Source: Prevotella sp. (GTDB taxonomy: Bacteria > Bacteroidota > Bacteroidia > Bacteroidales > Bacteroidaceae). From it: 64,000 nucleotides of DNA. Within the stretch, counting starts at the first letter, position 1. Each line of letters opens with the position of its first letter. Shown here piece after piece: positions 1-8,600 of the stretch. The stretch lies in contig JAFTFG010000010.1 of the NCBI GenBank assembly GCA_017449675.1, forward strand, positions 31,565 through 95,564, in the 5' to 3' direction. The notes beneath the pieces were generated by a model that did no database searches, had not been told where the DNA came from, and saw only the letters and a program-made list of their open reading frames with translations. The position numbers were made by a program, and so were the translations under genes.

Positions 1-99
1 CATGACCTGCAAGGTTTCCTAGGTGGTGACATCCAGTCAATGATAGACGCACTCACTGTTGCAGAGAACGCTGAACGGATGAAAGAATCAGAATTATAG
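1..99 (+). CDS. prfA: Peptide chain release factor 1, C-terminal end (partial)
   Basis: The first 33 codons of the window read in frame to TAG at 97-99. They encode a tail containing the residues GGDIQ, then IDALTVAENAERMK. This matches the C-terminal signature of bacterial RF1 (DGDI..ID.L..AE.AE.L). RF1 releases the peptide at UAA and UAG codons on the ribosome. The catalytic GGQ domain lies outside the window. The pyrF start follows 38 bp downstream on the same strand, so the two may share a transcript; no promoter or terminator is evident between them. Confidence 0.85.
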   Translation, partial: HDLQGFLGGDIQSMIDALTVAENAERMKESEL

Positions 100-137
100 T
101 ATATTGCTGTGTCACAGCAACCAATTAAACGAAGAAT

Positions 138-992
138 ATGAACAGACAAGAACTGATACAACAGATAAAGGAAAAACAGAGTTTCCTATGTGTGGGTCTT
201 GATACTGACCTGACGAAGATTCCACAGTGCATCATCGATGAGGCTAAGGCAAAGGACGGAGAGGAGTATATCTTCCGGGCTCTTTGTGAGTTCAACGCCC
301 TTATCATTGATGCCACAGCACCCTATTGTGTCGCTTACAAGCCCAACCTTGCCTTCTATGAGGCTTATGGTACAGACGGGCTTTTGGCTTTCGAGGCAAC
401 CATTGACTACCTGAAAGAAGAGTATCCCAACCACTTCATCATTGCTGATGCCAAACGTGGAGATATTGGCAACACCTCAAAGATGTATGCCAAGACCTTC
501 TTCGAGGAGTATGACGTCGACGCACTGACCGTTGCCCCTTATATGGGTGAGGACAGTGTGACCCCCTTCCTCGGCTATGAGGACAAATGGGTTATCTTGC
601 TCGCTTTAACGAGCAACAAAGGCTCATACGACTTCCAGTTGACGGAGGACAAAGACGGTGAGCGACTGTTTGAGAAAGTACTGAAAAAGAGTCAGCAATG
701 GGGCAACGACGAGAATATGATGTACGTCGTCGGAGCCACCCAAGGCAAGATGTTCGAGGATATCCGCAAGGTAGCCCCCAACCACTTCCTACTCGTACCT
801 GGTGTTGGCGCACAGGGTGGCAGTCTACAAGAGGTATGCAAATATGGAATGACGAAAGACTGTGGACTATTGGTAAACTCCTCCCGTGGAATCATCTACG
901 CCAGCAATGGCGAGGACTTCGCTGAGGTTGCCGCACAGAAGGCAAAAGAACTGCAAGAGCAGATGGCGGAGGAAATAAGAAGAAAGATGTAA
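138..992 (+). CDS. pyrF: Orotidine 5'-phosphate decarboxylase
   Basis: This 284-aa cytoplasmic TIM-barrel enzyme converts OMP to UMP, the last step of de novo pyrimidine synthesis. The length fits the long PyrF subfamily (about 270-280 aa) rather than the short E. coli type. The hallmark catalytic segment [14 protein letters not shown] is near residues 100-113 and supplies the Lys-Asp catalytic network. The N-terminal LCVGLDTD and the phosphate-binding [10 protein letters not shown] and LLVNSSRGI segments are present. It follows prfA closely and converges with mtgA, with only 12 bp between the two stops. The start ATG gives the expected N-terminus. Confidence 0.97.
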   Translation: MNRQELIQQIKEKQSFLCVGLDTDLTKIPQCIIDEAKAKDGEEYIFRALCEFNALIIDATAPYCVAYKPNLAFYEAYGTDGLLAFEATIDYLKEEYPNHFIIADAKRGDIGNTSKMYAKTFFEEYDVDALTVAPYMGEDSVTPFLGYEDKWVILLALTSNKGSYDFQLTEDKDGERLFEKVLKKSQQWGNDENMMYVVGATQGKMFEDIRKVAPNHFLLVPGVGAQGGSLQEVCKYGMTKDCGLLVNSSRGIIYASNGEDFAEVAAQKAKELQEQMAEEIRRKM

Positions 993-1004
993 GAAGGATG
1001 ATTC

Positions 1005-1697
1005 TTACGGTAATGGTTTGACATAGCGCATCTCACGAAGGATGCGCTTTTGTCTTTTCAAGACATAAGCACTCGGACGGACAGAGTTATAACGGCGAGG
1101 ATTAGGCAAGGTAGCGGCTATCAAGGCACACTCCTCTTTCGTCAACTGGGCCGCCGTCTTATGAAAATGCCACTCTGCCACCGCATCGGCACCATAGATA
1201 CCCTCCCCCATCTCTATCGAGTTCAGGTAAACCTCCATGATACGCTGTTTTGACCAACAAAACTCTATCAAAACAGTGAAATACACCTCGAAACCCTTGC
1301 GAAGCCACGAACGACCAGGCCATAAGAATACATTCTTGGCGGTCTGTTGGGAGATGGTAGAAGCACCGAGTTTCCGCTTCTCCGGATGCTTCAGGTTACG
1401 AATGGCCGCATGCTCGATGGCCTTATAGTCGAACCCATGATGATCCAGGAAACGGGCATCCTCACTGCCCATCACAGCCAATGACAAGGAGGGAGATATC
1501 TCCTCTAACGGTACCCAGTGATGATGTAATGTCAACTCCTGACCGGCAGATGCCTGTTGTGCCACACGGATGAACATCAAAGGTGTAAACCATACAGGCA
1601 TCCAACGTAACACAATAACAGAAAGGATAGTAGAAGCGAAAAACGCAACTACTATCCACATGAAAAATCGTTTAATCCTTTTCCAGAAAGCCTTCAT
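1005..1697 (-). CDS. mtgA: Monofunctional peptidoglycan glycosyltransferase
   Basis: This 230-aa GT51 enzyme polymerises lipid II into glycan strands at the periplasmic face of the inner membrane. It has one N-terminal membrane anchor (about residues 9-31), then the GT51 motifs: MGSEDARFLDHHGFD with the catalytic Glu, GASTISQQTAKN, and VYLNSIEMGEGIYGADA. There is no transpeptidase domain, so it is monofunctional and of normal family length. Its ATG overlaps the stop of the upstream OmpA-like lipoprotein gene by one base (TAATG), so the two are translationally coupled in a leftward envelope operon. Confidence 0.95.
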   Translation of the reverse strand: MKAFWKRIKRFFMWIVVAFFASTILSVIVLRWMPVWFTPLMFIRVAQQASAGQELTLHHHWVPLEEISPSLSLAVMGSEDARFLDHHGFDYKAIEHAAIRNLKHPEKRKLGASTISQQTAKNVFLWPGRSWLRKGFEVYFTVLIEFCWSKQRIMEVYLNSIEMGEGIYGADAVAEWHFHKTAAQLTKEECALIAATLPNPRRYNSVRPSAYVLKRQKRILREMRYVKPLP

Positions 1698-2365
1698 TAC
1701 TGGAGAGTACCGGCCTCAGCCTTCTGAATCATCTCCTGGCTGGCATACATATAAACCTCCACGCGGCGGTTTTGTTGACGACCTGCTGCTGTAGAGTTGT
1801 CAGCAACGGGGTTGGTAGAACCCTGACCCTCTACACTCTTGATCTGCTTGCTCTGTACACCGCAAGAACGCAGATAACTGCTCACACTATTGGCACGGTT
1901 GACAGACAACGGCTGATTAACTGCATCCGAGCCTACATTGTCAGTATGACCGATAATAGCCACATCACAATCCGTGTTAGAGTTCAATACACGAGCGAAC
2001 TCAGCCAGCGAGTTCTTGGCCGATGTGCTCAGGTCATACTTACCAGTGGCAAAGAGAATACCTGAATCAAAAGTCACCTTCACTGCATCCAGACCATTGG
2101 TGTCCTTCACGGTCTCCACCTGTGCGTTCTGCACCTGCTGAGCCTGTGCCTTGGCCTTATCCATCTTCTTACCAATGATAGCACCTGCACCAGCACCAAC
2201 AGCACCGCCTACAGCCACACCGACTGCCGTATTACCGGCTATAGCACCGATGATACCACCCAACAAAGCACCACCACCGGCACCAATACCTGCACCCTTC
2301 TGAGTGTTGTTACATGCGAAAAGCATACCTACGCAGAGTAACAAAGAAACAATTTTAATCTTCAT
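1697..2365 (-). CDS. OmpA-family lipoprotein with glycine-zipper domain
   Basis: This 222-aa protein starts with a lipoprotein signal peptide (lipobox LFAC near residue 18). A long Gly/Ala-rich glycine-zipper segment follows at about residues 25-65. The C-terminus (about 95-215) is an OmpA/MotB-like peptidoglycan-binding domain with IIGHTDNVGSDAVNQPLSVNRA and the terminal NRRVEVYM. This is the YiaD architecture. It probably sits in the outer membrane or periplasm and contacts peptidoglycan. It is first in an operon with mtgA. A TATCTTTG -7-like element lies upstream at 2401-2408, but no good -33 was found. Confidence 0.93.
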   Translation of the reverse strand: MKIKIVSLLLCVGMLFACNNTQKGAGIGAGGGALLGGIIGAIAGNTAVGVAVGGAVGAGAGAIIGKKMDKAKAQAQQVQNAQVETVKDTNGLDAVKVTFDSGILFATGKYDLSTSAKNSLAEFARVLNSNTDCDVAIIGHTDNVGSDAVNQPLSVNRANSVSSYLRSCGVQSKQIKSVEGQGSTNPVADNSTAAGRQQNRRVEVYMYASQEMIQKAEAGTLQ

Positions 2366-2400
2366 AGAACATTTTCGTTTAAATGGTTACAAATTTGTCG

Positions 2401-2408
2401 CAAAGATA
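2401..2408 (-). promoter_or_regulatory. -7 element for the OmpA lipoprotein-mtgA operon
   Basis: The minus strand reads TATCTTTG, an exact TAnnTTTG, 35 bp before the ATG. A TTTG -33 at 19-21 bp is not present, so this is a partial promoter call. Confidence 0.5.
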
Positions 2409-2452
2409 CAAATTAATTCATAATATCGTACCTCTAATTGATAATTATTTCG

Positions 2453-2460
2453 TAATTTTG
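2453..2460 (+). promoter_or_regulatory. -7 element for proS
   Basis: TAATTTTG matches the TAnnTTTG consensus and ends 28 bp before the proS ATG. No TTTG is found at the usual distance upstream. Confidence 0.5.
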
Positions 2461-2488
2461 CACCAAATTTTGAAAAATAAAGAAATTT

Positions 2489-3964
2489 ATGGCTAAAGAA
2501 CTCAAAGATTTAACAAAGAGAGCAGACAATTATAGTCAATGGTACAACGACCTGGTGGTCAAGGCTGATCTCGCCGAACAGTCAGCCGTACGCGGCTGTA
2601 TGGTCATCAAGCCCTATGGCTATGCCATCTGGGAGAAGATGCAACAGCAGTTGGACAAGATGTTCAAGGCAGAGGATGTGCAGAACGCCTATTTCCCCCT
2701 GCTCATCCCCAAGTCGTTCCTCAGTCGTGAAGCCGAACACGTAGAGGGCTTTGCCAAAGAAGCCGCTGTAGTCACGCACTATCGACTGAAGGCTGCCGAC
2801 GGCGGCGTAGTGGTAGACCCTGCTGCCAAACTGGAGGAGGAACTCATTATCCGTCCTACGTCAGAGACGATTATCTGGAACACCTATAAGAACTGGATTC
2901 ACTCCTGGCGCGACCTGCCCTTGAAGTGTAATCAGTGGTGTAACGTGATGCGCTGGGAGATGCGCACCCGTCCTTTCCTACGTACCTCAGAGTTTTTGTG
3001 GCAGGAAGGCCATACGGCTCATGCCACCCGCGAGGAGGCCGAGGCTGACGCTCAGAAGATGGTGAAGGTCTATGCCAAGTTTGTTGAGGAATGGATGGCC
3101 GTTCCCGTGCTACAGGGTGTGAAGAGTGAGACAGAGCGTTTCGCCGGTGCCCTCGATACCTATACCATCGAGGCCATGATGCAGGACGGTAAGGCTCTGC
3201 AGAGCGGTACGTCCCACTTCCTCGGCCAGAACTTTGCCAAGGCTTTTGATGTCACCTATTTAAATAAGGAGAACAAACCGGAATATGTATGGGCCGCATC
3301 ATGGGGTGTCTCTACCCGACTGATTGGCGCACTCATCATGACCCATTCCGATGACAACGGTCTGGTATTACCTCCACGTCTGGCTCCTATCCAGGTGGTC
3401 ATCATCCCCATCGCTACCAAGCCAGAGCAGATGGAACTTGTCAACAAAGAGGTACAACCCATCATAAAGGAACTGCGCTCAAAGGGTATCAGTGTAAAGT
3501 TCGACGATGCCGACAACAAGCGTCCTGGTTTCAAGTTTGCCGACTACGAGTTGAAAGGTGTACCCGTTCGTCTGGTACTCGGTGCCCGTGATTGGGAGAA
3601 CGGTACCATTGAGGTGATGCGTCGTGACACACTGGAGAAAGAGACCCGTCCTATCGAGGGCATTGCACAGTATGTGGAGCAATTGTTGGAGGACATTCAG
3701 AAGAACATCTTCGAGAAGGCCCGTAAATATCGTGATGAGCATGTCTATGAATGCGACAACTACGAAGAGTTCAAGGAGAAAATCAAAGACGGTGGTTTCT
3801 TCCTCTGCCACTGGGACGGCACTGCTGAGACCGAGGCTCAGATCAAGGATGAGACACAGGCCACGATCCGTTGCGTCCCCTTTGCCTATGAACAGACACC
3901 TGGCACGGATATGGTCAGCGGCAAACCCTCCAAGCACCGTGTCATCATCGCACGCAGTTATTAG
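2489..3964 (+). CDS. proS: Prolyl-tRNA synthetase, eukaryote/archaeal type
   Basis: This 491-aa class II synthetase charges tRNA-Pro with proline. It lacks the editing insertion of the long bacterial ProRS and has the short archaeal/eukaryotic-like form usual in Bacteroidetes. Visible parts are the class II core (motif 2 region [34 protein letters not shown], split here around [11 protein letters not shown]), the motif 3 region [17 protein letters not shown], an anticodon-binding domain at about residues 300-400, and the C-terminal ProRS extension ending in Tyr. It is monocistronic and ends at a strong hairpin. Confidence 0.96.
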   Translation: MAKELKDLTKRADNYSQWYNDLVVKADLAEQSAVRGCMVIKPYGYAIWEKMQQQLDKMFKAEDVQNAYFPLLIPKSFLSREAEHVEGFAKEAAVVTHYRLKAADGGVVVDPAAKLEEELIIRPTSETIIWNTYKNWIHSWRDLPLKCNQWCNVMRWEMRTRPFLRTSEFLWQEGHTAHATREEAEADAQKMVKVYAKFVEEWMAVPVLQGVKSETERFAGALDTYTIEAMMQDGKALQSGTSHFLGQNFAKAFDVTYLNKENKPEYVWAASWGVSTRLIGALIMTHSDDNGLVLPPRLAPIQVVIIPIATKPEQMELVNKEVQPIIKELRSKGISVKFDDADNKRPGFKFADYELKGVPVRLVLGARDWENGTIEVMRRDTLEKETRPIEGIAQYVEQLLEDIQKNIFEKARKYRDEHVYECDNYEEFKEKIKDGGFFLCHWDGTAETEAQIKDETQATIRCVPFAYEQTPGTDMVSGKPSKHRVIIARSY

Positions 3965-3991
3965 TATTTTACAAAAATTCAGTCATTTACG

Positions 3992-4032
3992 AAACTTCTG
4001 GTCAAAACATTTGGTAATGACCGGAAGTTTTT
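3992..4032 (+). terminator. proS intrinsic terminator
   Basis: A 13-bp stem (3992-4004 with 4018-4030, one G-U pair) encloses a 13-nt loop and runs into a T tract at 4028-4032. It lies 28 bp after the proS stop. The loop and downstream arm also contain the rpsA promoter. Confidence 0.8.
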
Positions 4033-4041
4033 GTAATTTTG
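4010..4041 (+). promoter_or_regulatory. rpsA promoter
   Basis: TTTG at 4010-4013, a 20-bp spacer and TAATTTTG at 4034-4041 give a consensus Bacteroidetes promoter. Transcription would start near 4047, giving an rpsA leader of about 138 nt. The -33 lies in the loop of the proS terminator hairpin. Confidence 0.8.
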
Positions 4042-4051
4042 CAGCCGTTTA

Positions 4052-4097
4052 TGCCCCAAAAGGGGGCAGTAGGTGCCAGAACAGGCGCTGACACCTA
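4052..4097 (+). promoter_or_regulatory. rpsA 5' leader, two stem-loops
   Basis: The leader holds a GC-rich hairpin (TGCCCC 4052-4057 with GGGGCA 4063-4068) and, 2 nt later, a second stem (TAGGTG 4070-4075 with CACCTA 4092-4097, with an inner CAG/CTG pairing). The remaining 87 nt to the ATG look unstructured. Autoregulation by S1 through its leader is known in E. coli. A similar role here is inference. Confidence 0.45.
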
Positions 4098-4184
4098 TAC
4101 ATTATTAACCCATTAAACATGGTCTGATAAACGTCTGTTCAGATCTCGCCCCGACACATATAGGAAGGGCAACAAATCAATTTT

Positions 4185-5966
4185 ATGTCAGAATTAACAA
4201 AGAACGTCCAGCCATTGAACGACTTCAACTGGGAAGAGTTCGAGAATGGAAGGGTAGCAAACGTCAGCAAGGAAGAACTTGACAAGGCTTATGATGAGAC
4301 ACTGAACAAAGTCAGTGAGCATCAGGTTGTCGACGGTACTGTGATCAGTGTTGACAAGAAAGAGGTAGTCGTTAACATCGGCTACAAGAGCGACGGTATC
4401 ATCCCCGCTTCTGAGTTCCGTTACAACCCCGACCTGAAGGTAGGCGACACTGTAGAAGTGTATGTAGAGAACGCAGAAGACAAGAAGGGACAACTTGTAC
4501 TGTCACACAAGAAGGCTCGCCTCTCTAAGAGTTGGGATCGTGTTAACGCTGCTCTTGACAATGAGGAAATCGTTCAGGGTTACATCAAGTGCCGTACGAA
4601 GGGCGGTATGATTGTTGACGTATTTGGTATCGAGGCATTCCTGCCCGGTAGCCAAATTGACGTTCACCCCATACGCGACTACGACCAGTTCGTAGGAACC
4701 ACGATGGACTTCAAGATTGTCAAGATCAATCAGGAGTTCCGCAACGTCGTTGTTTCTCACAAGGCTCTTATCGAGGCTGAGTTGGAGGCACAGAAGAAAG
4801 AAATCATCGGCAAACTGGAGAAGGGTCAGATTCTCGAAGGTACCGTTAAGAACATCACGTCTTACGGTGTATTCGTTGACCTCGGCGGTGTTGACGGACT
4901 CATCCACATCACCGATCTCTCTTGGGGCCGCGTAGACGATCCTCATAAGGTAGTAGAACTTGACCAGAAGATCAATGTCGTTATCCTCGACTTTGATGAC
5001 GAGAAGAAGCGCATTGCTCTGGGTCTGAAGCAACTCACCCCACATCCTTGGGATGCTCTGGATGCCGACCTCAAGGTGGGTGACCACGTAAAGGGTAAGG
5101 TAGTCGTTATTGCCGACTACGGTGCATTTGTTGAGATTCAGCCTGGTGTAGAGGGTCTGATCCACGTATCAGAGATGTCATGGAGCCAGCACCTGCGTTC
5201 CGCTCAGGAATTTATGAAGGTGGGTGACGACGTAGAGGCAGTAATCCTGACCCTCGACCGTGACGAGCGTAAGATGTCTCTCGGTATCAAACAGTTAAAG
5301 GAAGACCCATGGGAGGCTATCGACGTGAAGTATCCTATTGGCAGCAAGCACACCGCACGTGTTCGCAACTTCACCAATTTCGGTGTATTCGTAGAACTCG
5401 AGGAAGGCGTGGATGGTCTGATTCACATCAGCGATCTCTCTTGGACCAAGAAGGTAAAGCATCCTTCAGAGTTCACACAGGTTGGTGCAGACATCGATGT
5501 CATCGTACTTGATATTGATAAGGAGAACCGCCGTCTCTCTCTCGGCCACAAGCAGTTGGAAGACAATCCTTGGGATGTCTTCGAGGGTAAGTACACCGTA
5601 GGTTCTATCCACGAGGGTAAGATTACCGAACTGTTGGAGAAGGGTGCTGTAGTATCTCTCGACAAGGACGTTGAAGGATTCGCTACTCCTAAGCACCTCG
5701 TCAAGGAAGACGGTTCACAGGCTCAGCAGGGTGAGGTTCTGCCCTTCAAGGTAATTGAGTTCAACAAGGACTCCAAGCGTATCATCCTGTCTCACAGCCG
5801 TACCTTCGAGGATCCTCAGCGTGAGGAGAAGAAGGCTGCCGCTAAGAAGACACGCGCTGCCAAGAAGGACGAGGCTCCAAAGATTGAGAACGTCGCAGCA
5901 AGCACCACACTCGGTGACCTTGACGTGCTGGCTAATCTGAAGGCACAGATGGAGAAGAGTGAGTAA
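4185..5966 (+). CDS. rpsA: 30S ribosomal protein S1
   Basis: This 593-aa protein has six consecutive S1 OB-fold repeats at roughly residues 45-112, 120-197, 213-285, 297-372, 384-460 and 470-545. Repeats 3 to 5 carry the clear YGVFVDL / GLIHI(S/T)DLSW / RI(A/S)LG(L/H)KQL signature. The first two are more divergent, as in ribosome-binding S1 domains. A Lys/Ala-rich linker (EEKKAAAKKTRAAKKDE) follows and the protein ends in an acidic tail. It binds mRNA on the 30S subunit and helps initiation, which matters in Bacteroidetes because Shine-Dalgarno sites are weak. It has its own promoter, a structured leader and a terminator. Confidence 0.97.
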   Translation: MSELTKNVQPLNDFNWEEFENGRVANVSKEELDKAYDETLNKVSEHQVVDGTVISVDKKEVVVNIGYKSDGIIPASEFRYNPDLKVGDTVEVYVENAEDKKGQLVLSHKKARLSKSWDRVNAALDNEEIVQGYIKCRTKGGMIVDVFGIEAFLPGSQIDVHPIRDYDQFVGTTMDFKIVKINQEFRNVVVSHKALIEAELEAQKKEIIGKLEKGQILEGTVKNITSYGVFVDLGGVDGLIHITDLSWGRVDDPHKVVELDQKINVVILDFDDEKKRIALGLKQLTPHPWDALDADLKVGDHVKGKVVVIADYGAFVEIQPGVEGLIHVSEMSWSQHLRSAQEFMKVGDDVEAVILTLDRDERKMSLGIKQLKEDPWEAIDVKYPIGSKHTARVRNFTNFGVFVELEEGVDGLIHISDLSWTKKVKHPSEFTQVGADIDVIVLDIDKENRRLSLGHKQLEDNPWDVFEGKYTVGSIHEGKITELLEKGAVVSLDKDVEGFATPKHLVKEDGSQAQQGEVLPFKVIEFNKDSKRIILSHSRTFEDPQREEKKAAAKKTRAAKKDEAPKIENVAASTTLGDLDVLANLKAQMEKSE

Positions 5967-5992
5967 TCCCCCACTCTCCTGACAGAATAAGA

Positions 5993-6021
5993 ATGGGCTG
6001 CATCATTTGGATGCAGCCCAT
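5993..6021 (+). terminator. Bidirectional terminator between rpsA and the DUF3127 gene
   Basis: A perfect 12-bp stem (5993-6004 with 6010-6021) with loop ATTTG is followed by an A/T-rich run. The flanking genes converge here, so it can serve both. Confidence 0.85.
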
Positions 6022-6048
6022 ATTATTTTATACCTCTAGAACTTAATC

Positions 6049-6438
6049 CTAAAAGGGCAGGTCATCAGCACTTCCCTCTCCTGCGGATTCCTGTGCCGGA
6101 GGAAATGGTGTGGCGGATTGCGGAGCGTCAGCCTGTGGAGCAGCATATGGAGCGGCGGCTGGAGCAGCACCACGAGCCACGTTATAAGCACGAATCTCAT
6201 TGAACCAACGACCATTGTACTCATGGGCATCAATATCGAAACTAACCGTTACTTCCTCTCCGTTCTGGATATTGAACTGCTTGATACGATCTTCTCCGAA
6301 GATACGGAAGACACACTTACGAGGATACTGACCGGGAACCTCTATCACATATTCCTGTGACATCCAAGGATTACCCGTACGTGAGGACACTCCACTATTT
6401 GCTGGGAGTACAGCAATAATCTTACCTGTTAAATCCAT
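6049..6438 (-). CDS. DUF3127 OB-fold-like protein with an SSB-type acidic tail
   Basis: This 129-aa protein matches the DUF3127 family found in Bacteroidetes. The N-terminal 85 residues look like a compact beta-rich domain (MDLTGKIIAVLP, YVIEVPGQYPRKCVFRIFGEDRI, EVTVSFDIDAHEYNGRWFNEIRAYNV), and an Ala/Pro-rich linker follows. It ends in acidic residues and DDLPF, the same type of C-terminal tip that SSB uses to recruit partners. A single-strand DNA-binding or SSB-paralogue role is inferred from this tail and the position beside dnaN (divergent). No experimental function is known to me. Confidence 0.8.
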   Translation of the reverse strand: MDLTGKIIAVLPANSGVSSRTGNPWMSQEYVIEVPGQYPRKCVFRIFGEDRIKQFNIQNGEEVTVSFDIDAHEYNGRWFNEIRAYNVARGAAPAAAPYAAPQADAPQSATPFPPAQESAGEGSADDLPF

Positions 6439-6530
6439 AATAATTTATTCGTTATTAGTTGTTGATTTTACGTTTCAGATTGCGAAATTACGAAAAATAC
6501 TTTTAATTTGAGAATATTTTACGGAATATT

Positions 6531-6562
6531 TTTGCATTTGAATAAGTAATTTTGTATTTTTG
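6531..6562 (+). promoter_or_regulatory. Promoter of the dnaN operon
   Basis: TTTG at 6531-6534, a 20-bp spacer and TATTTTTG at 6555-6562. The predicted transcript start is near 6568. This leaves only the ATG at 6604 with a normal leader and argues against an upstream in-frame ATG at 6571. Confidence 0.8.
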
Positions 6563-6603
6563 TAGTCAATTTGAATGACTTAAAACAAATAAACGAAATA
6601 CTC

Positions 6604-7728
6604 ATGAGATTTACAGTATCCAGCACTGCGCTCAGCAGCAAACTCAACGCTCTTTCGAGAGTGATCAACAGCAAGAACTCCTTGCCTATCTTAGCAGACT
6701 TTTTGTTCGACATCCAGGACAACGTGCTTCATCTGACTGCCTCTGACAGTGAGAATGTGATGAACACGCAATTAGAACTGACCGACTGTGACGGGAATGC
6801 CCGTTTCGCTATTGGTAACCACGACCTGTTGGAGGCCGTCAAGGGATTTTCCGAGCAGCCGATTACCTTTGATGTCAATCTGCAAGAGAATATGGCCAAG
6901 ATCAGTTACCAAAACGGCCTATTCTCCCTACCTATTGAGAGTGCTGATGAATACCCACAGTCACAGGCTGTCGGCGAGAGTGCTCATGTAATCACGATCT
7001 CCAGCGATCTCCTGGCCGAAAACATCAACCGTTCATTATTCGCAACAGCTCAAGATGAGTTGCGTCCTGTCATGAACGGTATCTACTTCGACCTGACTCC
7101 TGAGTGTCTGGCCTTGGTAGCCTCCGATGGTCACAAATTGGTCCGCAATAAGATATTCGCCATTCAGAGTGAGCAGCCTGCCTCATTCATCCTTCCCAAG
7201 AAACCGGCTTCTCTATTGAAGAACCTGTTACAGAAGGACGGAGGGGACGTGGAGATTCGCTTTGACGAGCGTAATGCACAGATACGTTATGCTGACGGAC
7301 AGATTATCTGTCGACTGATAGAGGGACGCTATCCGAACTACAACTCTGTGATACCTCAAGGTAATCCCAATGTACTGACGGTCGACCGTCTGGCACTGTT
7401 GGCAGCCCTACGCCGTGTACAGCCATTCTCCAATGACTCTAGCAACTTAATCCGTTTCCACGTGGAAGGCGGAACCCTTCAGTTGGACGCAGAGGACTAT
7501 GACTTCTCCAAGACAGCCACAGAACGGATGTCATGCGACTACAACGGACAGCCTATGAGTATCGGTTTCAAGGGAGCATCTTTCATTGAGATACTCAGTA
7601 ACTTCGATTGTCAGGAGGTCATTATTCAATTGGCTGATCCTAGCCGCGCCGGTCTGGTCGTTCCCTCTGAACAGCCAGAAAACCAAGACGTACTGATGCT
7701 GATGATGCCTATGCTCATCAATGACTAA
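6604..7728 (+). CDS. dnaN: DNA polymerase III beta subunit (sliding clamp)
   Basis: This 374-aa protein forms the ring-shaped processivity clamp. The three-domain beta-clamp pattern is visible: start MRFTVSSTALSSKLNALSRV, middle DELRPVMNGIYFDL...LVASDGHKLV, and C-terminal IGFKGASFIEILSNF followed by the terminal LMLMMPMLIND. The start at 6604 was chosen because the promoter places the mRNA 5' end close to the alternative ATG at 6571, and because MRF is the typical clamp N-terminus in this phylum. It heads a six-gene operon with very short intergenic gaps. No dnaA is nearby. Confidence 0.97.
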   Translation: MRFTVSSTALSSKLNALSRVINSKNSLPILADFLFDIQDNVLHLTASDSENVMNTQLELTDCDGNARFAIGNHDLLEAVKGFSEQPITFDVNLQENMAKISYQNGLFSLPIESADEYPQSQAVGESAHVITISSDLLAENINRSLFATAQDELRPVMNGIYFDLTPECLALVASDGHKLVRNKIFAIQSEQPASFILPKKPASLLKNLLQKDGGDVEIRFDERNAQIRYADGQIICRLIEGRYPNYNSVIPQGNPNVLTVDRLALLAALRRVQPFSNDSSNLIRFHVEGGTLQLDAEDYDFSKTATERMSCDYNGQPMSIGFKGASFIEILSNFDCQEVIIQLADPSRAGLVVPSEQPENQDVLMLMMPMLIND

Positions 7729-7739
7729 TCTCTTAGCGA

Positions 7740-8597
7740 ATGAAACTCAATTTACAGAAACCACTTGTCATATTTGATTTGGAGACCACGGGCCTTGACC
7801 TTGTCAAGGACCGTGTCATTCAAATATCCTATATCAAAGTCTATCCCGACGGGAAGGAAGAGCGAGGCAACCATCTCATCAATCCGGAGAAACCCATCCC
7901 TGAGGTGGTGGAAGCACTTACCGGTATTAAGAACACTGATGTCAAGGACAAGCCCACCTTCAAGCAGATGGCCCAACAGTTATATCAGGTTTTTAGCGGT
8001 AGTGATATTGCCGGTTATAACTCCAATCACTTTGATGTCCCCCTATTAGCAGAGGAATTCCTTCGTGCCGGTATTGACTTCGACTTCACAAAATGTCGTC
8101 TGATAGACGTTCAGACCATCTATCATAAGATGGAGCGCCGTAATCTGGCCGCTGCCTATAAGTTCTATTGCGGCAGGAAGATGGAAGAAGACTTCACGGC
8201 CCATCGCGCTGATGAGGATACGGAGGCCACCTATCGGGTACTTCAAGGACAGTTGGAGATGTATACCGCAGAGAAACAGGAAGACCCGGAGCGTGTCTTG
8301 CAGAATGACATGCAGTATCTCGCAGACTTCTCAAGGGCCAATAACAACATCGATTTTGCCGGGCGTATCGTATGGGGTGAACTCAAAGACCGGATGGGAA
8401 AGACAGTTGTCGACAAGGACGGCAATCCTGTCATGACAGAAGTGTTCAATTTCGGTAAGCATAAAGGTGAACCAGTGACACAGGTATTACGCTATGACCC
8501 TGGTTATTACAGTTGGATATTGGCAGGTGACTTTACCTATAATACCAAACAAGTTCTCACACGAATCCGTTTGCGTGAGAGTCAAATGAATGGATAA
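7740..8597 (+). CDS. 3'-5' exonuclease, DnaQ/Pol III epsilon family
   Basis: This 285-aa DEDD-family exonuclease has motif ExoI VIFDLETTGLD (about residues 10-20), ExoII GYNSNHFDVPLLAEEF (about 91-106) and ExoIII AHRADEDTEATYRVL with the HxxxD of the DEDDh type (about 157-171). A C-terminal stretch of about 80 residues (FGKHKGEPVTQVL...YYSWIL) resembles the small FGKHKG module found after exonuclease domains in Bacteroidetes. It lies 11 bp after dnaN, which suits a proofreading or repair role at the clamp, but this organism's replicative proofreader may be encoded elsewhere. Confidence 0.92.
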   Translation: MKLNLQKPLVIFDLETTGLDLVKDRVIQISYIKVYPDGKEERGNHLINPEKPIPEVVEALTGIKNTDVKDKPTFKQMAQQLYQVFSGSDIAGYNSNHFDVPLLAEEFLRAGIDFDFTKCRLIDVQTIYHKMERRNLAAAYKFYCGRKMEEDFTAHRADEDTEATYRVLQGQLEMYTAEKQEDPERVLQNDMQYLADFSRANNNIDFAGRIVWGELKDRMGKTVVDKDGNPVMTEVFNFGKHKGEPVTQVLRYDPGYYSWILAGDFTYNTKQVLTRIRLRESQMNG

Positions 8598-8600
8598 GAC

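Noticed and set aside
4503-5165. 220-codon minus-strand frame inside rpsA
   Set aside because: A shadow of the strongly conserved S1 gene; no domain and no start context.
6604-7728. Replication origin beside dnaN
   Set aside because: No dnaA, no cluster of DnaA boxes and no AT-rich unwinding element were seen; the clamp gene alone does not mark an origin in this phylum.
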